Positions 5,279 through 7,531 of a stretch of 7,531 nucleotides of DNA are shown piece by piece. The notes under the pieces were generated by a model. That model saw only the letters and a list, made by a program, of their open reading frames with translations. It made no database searches and had not been told where the DNA came from. A program made the translations under genes and the position numbers. Source of the stretch: an uncultured Verrucomicrobiota bacterium (GTDB lineage Bacteria > Verrucomicrobiota > Verrucomicrobiae > Opitutales > Opitutaceae); assembly GCA_946481225.1 (NCBI GenBank), contig CAMLNJ010000132.1:1-7531 (forward strand). Direction: 5' to 3'. The stretch's first letter is position 1. The number at the start of each line of letters is the position of its first letter.

Positions 5279-6151
5279 ATGTCCCGCTTCACCTTCGCAC
5301 TCGCACGACCTCCGCTCGCGGCGGCGCTCGCCGCTTTCGCCCTCTCCGCCTTCCTCGCCGTCGTCCCCTCCGCCTCCGCGCAAGACGACTTCCTGCCGAC
5401 CGGCCCGAACCCCAACCCGGGTGCGGACCCCGAGGATCTGCGTCTGCGCGGCGTGCCTGGCACACTTGGGGCCTATGAACTGGCCTATTGGGCCAGATCT
5501 GGGCGCACCTATAGCGCCCAAAGGAGCACGGATCTTATCTCGTGGGAGTCCTTTCCCATCATCGAAGCCGGCCACGACGCCGCCGTGAGCTATGGCTTCA
5601 CCAGCGACTCGCCCCGTGTATTCGTGCGCCTGCGCCACCTCGCAGGCACCTTCGCCGATCCCTACCTCGAAGACTTCGACGGAGACGGTTTGAGCAATCA
5701 TGAAGAACTCTCGCTAAGGACCGATCCCTTTTCCGCTGACACCGACGTCGACGGCCTCCCCGACAAGTGGGAGGTGGATCACGGCTTCGACCCGCGCGAT
5801 CCCGCCGACGCTGCGGCCGACGCCAACGGCAACGGCGTCTCCAACCTCGACGAGTTTCTCAACGGCAACGATCCCCGCCTGCTCGCCTACGGCGGCGTGA
5901 CGCCTACCTTCCAGATGATCTCCGGTGACGGCCAGGTCCCCGTCGCCGGCCAGTTTATGCCCCTGCCCATGCGGGTGCGCCTACTTCGCCCCGATGGCTC
6001 CCCTTGGGCGGGCGCGCCGGTTCATTTTCATGCCGATCCCGGCGAAGGCCTCCTCGCCGCCTCCACCGCTCCCGAGGCCAAGCTCCTGCCGGTGCTCACC
6101 GTCCAGACCGACGCCAACGGTTACGCCCAAGCTTGGATCAAGTGCCCATGA
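5279..6151 (+). CDS. Exported protein: STDLxxW module, TSP3-like calcium repeats, Big-1-like Ig domain
   Basis: This encodes a 290-aa protein. The signal peptide runs to about ASA34|Q35 after a long Ala/Leu-rich core. Residues 64-120 (YELAYWARSGRTYSAQRSTDLISW, ending VFVRLR) match a beta module common in Verrucomicrobiota surface proteins, with the pattern STDLxxW and a late FxR strand. Three thrombospondin-type-3-like, probably Ca2+-binding Asp loops follow: DFDGDGLSN (132-140), DTDVDGLPD (154-162) and DANGNGVSN (181-189). From about 204 the chain looks like a bacterial Ig-like Big-1 domain, with the diagnostic TDANGYAQAW near the end. The protein stops at WIKCP, before the last strand such domains usually have. 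Its TGA overlaps the next ATG (ATGA, 6148-6151), implying translational coupling. An extracellular structural or adhesive part is likely; no enzyme motif was seen. Confidence 0.85.
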   Translation: MSRFTFALARPPLAAALAAFALSAFLAVVPSASAQDDFLPTGPNPNPGADPEDLRLRGVPGTLGAYELAYWARSGRTYSAQRSTDLISWESFPIIEAGHDAAVSYGFTSDSPRVFVRLRHLAGTFADPYLEDFDGDGLSNHEELSLRTDPFSADTDVDGLPDKWEVDHGFDPRDPADAAADANGNGVSNLDEFLNGNDPRLLAYGGVTPTFQMISGDGQVPVAGQFMPLPMRVRLLRPDGSPWAGAPVHFHADPGEGLLAASTAPEAKLLPVLTVQTDANGYAQAWIKCP

Positions 6152-7531
6152 AAATCCGTTGTTTCCTCCCGTGGGCGTCGGTCTGCCTCGCCCCGTTCTT
6201 CAGCTCCGCCCTCGTCGCCGCCACCACCGCCGCCGGGACCGCTCCGGATCTCCAGCAGACCCACTTTCAACATCCCGGGTTCTGGCGGATGACCGCCATC
6301 GATCTTCTCGCCGGAGAGAGCTACATTCCCTACTTGGTCGTTCGCCACACCACCCCCGGTGGCAAAGTGCTTTTGGAATACCGGGCCCCGACAGACTGGG
6401 GAGGGTTGCCGGCAGGGAAAGGCCCCAAAGTCAGCGCCGACTCCCCCGAGCCCAAGCTGCTCGGCTATATTTGGGACTGCGGCACCCTCACTCCCATTTA
6501 TAGCCCCGCCTGGCCGTGGATTTATCCGGCCGAAGGATACCAAGGCGCCCGCGAGCTCTATTTTGGAGTCAGCGATCTAAACGATTCCAACGCGCTGGTC
6601 GGACACTGCTGGGCCACGGACTGGGAGACGCTCGACGGCCTGGCGCTGGATGAAAATATCGGCGTGGTTTGGCCTGCAGGCCCCGGAGGAGTCGCCGGAG
6701 AATTGTGCGCCGACCTGCCCACGCCGACGGCTCGTTTCCAGAGCAGGGCCGCCACTCCTTCGGACGAAATCCCCAGCCGGCTCATCACCGACAGCCTCGT
6801 CATCGACAACTACGGCAATTGCTACGGGCGTCTTTGGGTAACCAAAAGATGGGTCGCGCCATGGGCGGCAGATGCTAATTCCATCTCCTTTTATTACTTG
6901 AACGATATCGTGAAGTGGACGGCGCCAGGCTCCCCGCCGGAAAAGTTGACCCACAACGCGACGGGGGAACCGCTGCGCGGCGATGTTCCCGGGTCTTTCA
7001 TTCAAGACTTCCACCCCGAAGGACACCTTCTCATCGGAAGCTACTCGCGGTCTGACGCTCCCCAAAGCACGTATCGCCACGAAGTGGTCTTGGCGGGAGG
7101 CGAATCCAGATACGAACTCGCCGATACGGCGGCGACCCCGCCTTGGTTTATTTTGGATTCGGGCGCGGCTTACAGCCTCGCGGACCCGTCGACCCCGGGG
7201 GTCGCGTGGGATCCCCCCGGCCTCAGGCGCGCCCTGACGGCCCCGTCGTCCCAATCTTTTACGGCAGGCTTTGTCTGCGGATATTATAAGCCGCTTAACA
7301 TCGCGCCGATGCTGTGGGTGCAGCGGCCTGCGACATCGGGGAGCTCTACCATCCCCGTTCGCCTTTCAAACGACGGTTTCGGTTTGCTCGATGAAGTGGT
7401 GAAGGGGCAGATATCCAGCGCCTCGAATCCCTACATCATGACAGGATATTATAATACATATTCCGGGCCGATCAGTCGGGGCAACCACCTTGCCGGTTCA
7501 CAAACCATCACCACCGACGGCCAAGGCAACC
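6148..7531 (+). CDS. Large exported protein of unknown function (3' truncated by the window)
   Basis: The frame opens with ATG at 6148, overlapping the previous stop, and stays open for 461 codons to the window edge, which cuts the next codon. The N-terminus is a clear signal peptide: MKIRC, a hydrophobic stretch (FLPWASVCLAPFFSSALVAA), then cleavage near A24/A25. The mature part is rich in Trp, Tyr, Gly and Pro, with many short segments that look like beta strands and no membrane helix, as in a beta-rich extracellular protein. Recognisable stretches include HPGFWRMTAIDLLAGESYIPYL and NPYIMTGYYNTYSG, but I cannot link them to a family, and no catalytic motif stands out. Codon use is less GC-extreme in the second half than in the two preceding genes. 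It is very likely cotranscribed and translationally coupled with them. The missing C-terminus could hold the decisive domain. Confidence 0.82.
   Translation, partial: MKIRCFLPWASVCLAPFFSSALVAATTAAGTAPDLQQTHFQHPGFWRMTAIDLLAGESYIPYLVVRHTTPGGKVLLEYRAPTDWGGLPAGKGPKVSADSPEPKLLGYIWDCGTLTPIYSPAWPWIYPAEGYQGARELYFGVSDLNDSNALVGHCWATDWETLDGLALDENIGVVWPAGPGGVAGELCADLPTPTARFQSRAATPSDEIPSRLITDSLVIDNYGNCYGRLWVTKRWVAPWAADANSISFYYLNDIVKWTAPGSPPEKLTHNATGEPLRGDVPGSFIQDFHPEGHLLIGSYSRSDAPQSTYRHEVVLAGGESRYELADTAATPPWFILDSGAAYSLADPSTPGVAWDPPGLRRALTAPSSQSFTAGFVCGYYKPLNIAPMLWVQRPATSGSSTIPVRLSNDGFGLLDEVVKGQISSASNPYIMTGYYNTYSGPISRGNHLAGSQTITTDGQGN

Overview
The window looks like chromosomal DNA of a high-GC Verrucomicrobiota bacterium, probably Opitutaceae-like. 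This placement is inference. It rests on strongly GC-biased third codon positions, the near absence of Shine-Dalgarno sequences before starts, a secreted protein with a verrucomicrobial-style 'STDLxxW' module plus thrombospondin-type-3-like calcium repeats, a GxxExxY-family gene inside ATCTGCG-type repeats, and a REP-like palindrome between genes. No rRNA, tRNA, CRISPR array or transposase gene was seen.

Layout. (1) 1-238: the 3' end of an unrecognised + strand gene. (2) 411-1181 (+): a secreted HExxH gluzincin-type putative metallopeptidase. (3) 3962-1238 (-): a compact leftward cluster in the order slyD (FKBP-type prolyl isomerase with a His/Cys metal tail), a GxxExxY gene, ppgK (polyphosphate glucokinase of the ROK family) and a small FAD-dependent oxidoreductase. 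The GxxExxY gene is bracketed exactly by a 30-bp inverted repeat (27/30 identical). Removing this 444-bp unit would leave slyD and ppgK only 18 nt apart, so it looks like a cassette inserted into an operon. (4) 3963-4437: a divergent intergenic region. It contains, on the + strand, an unusually well-paired structured RNA (about 4172-4305) that runs directly into an intrinsic terminator (4301-4328). (5) 4438-7531 (+): three consecutive genes for predicted exported proteins. These are a Pro-rich/coiled-coil protein, a 'STDLxxW' + TSP3 + Ig-like (Big-1-like) protein, and a large unrecognised exported protein that begins with an ATGA overlap and is still open at the window end.

How they may work together. 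SlyD, PpgK and the oxidoreductase read as cytoplasmic housekeeping genes, and nothing shows a shared pathway beyond co-orientation. The three exported proteins probably form one transcription unit acting in the envelope or outside the cell. The structured RNA with its terminator lies about 110 nt upstream of that unit, so it is either a stand-alone small RNA or an attenuating leader. The two most novel-looking items are this RNA and the inverted-repeat GxxExxY cassette.
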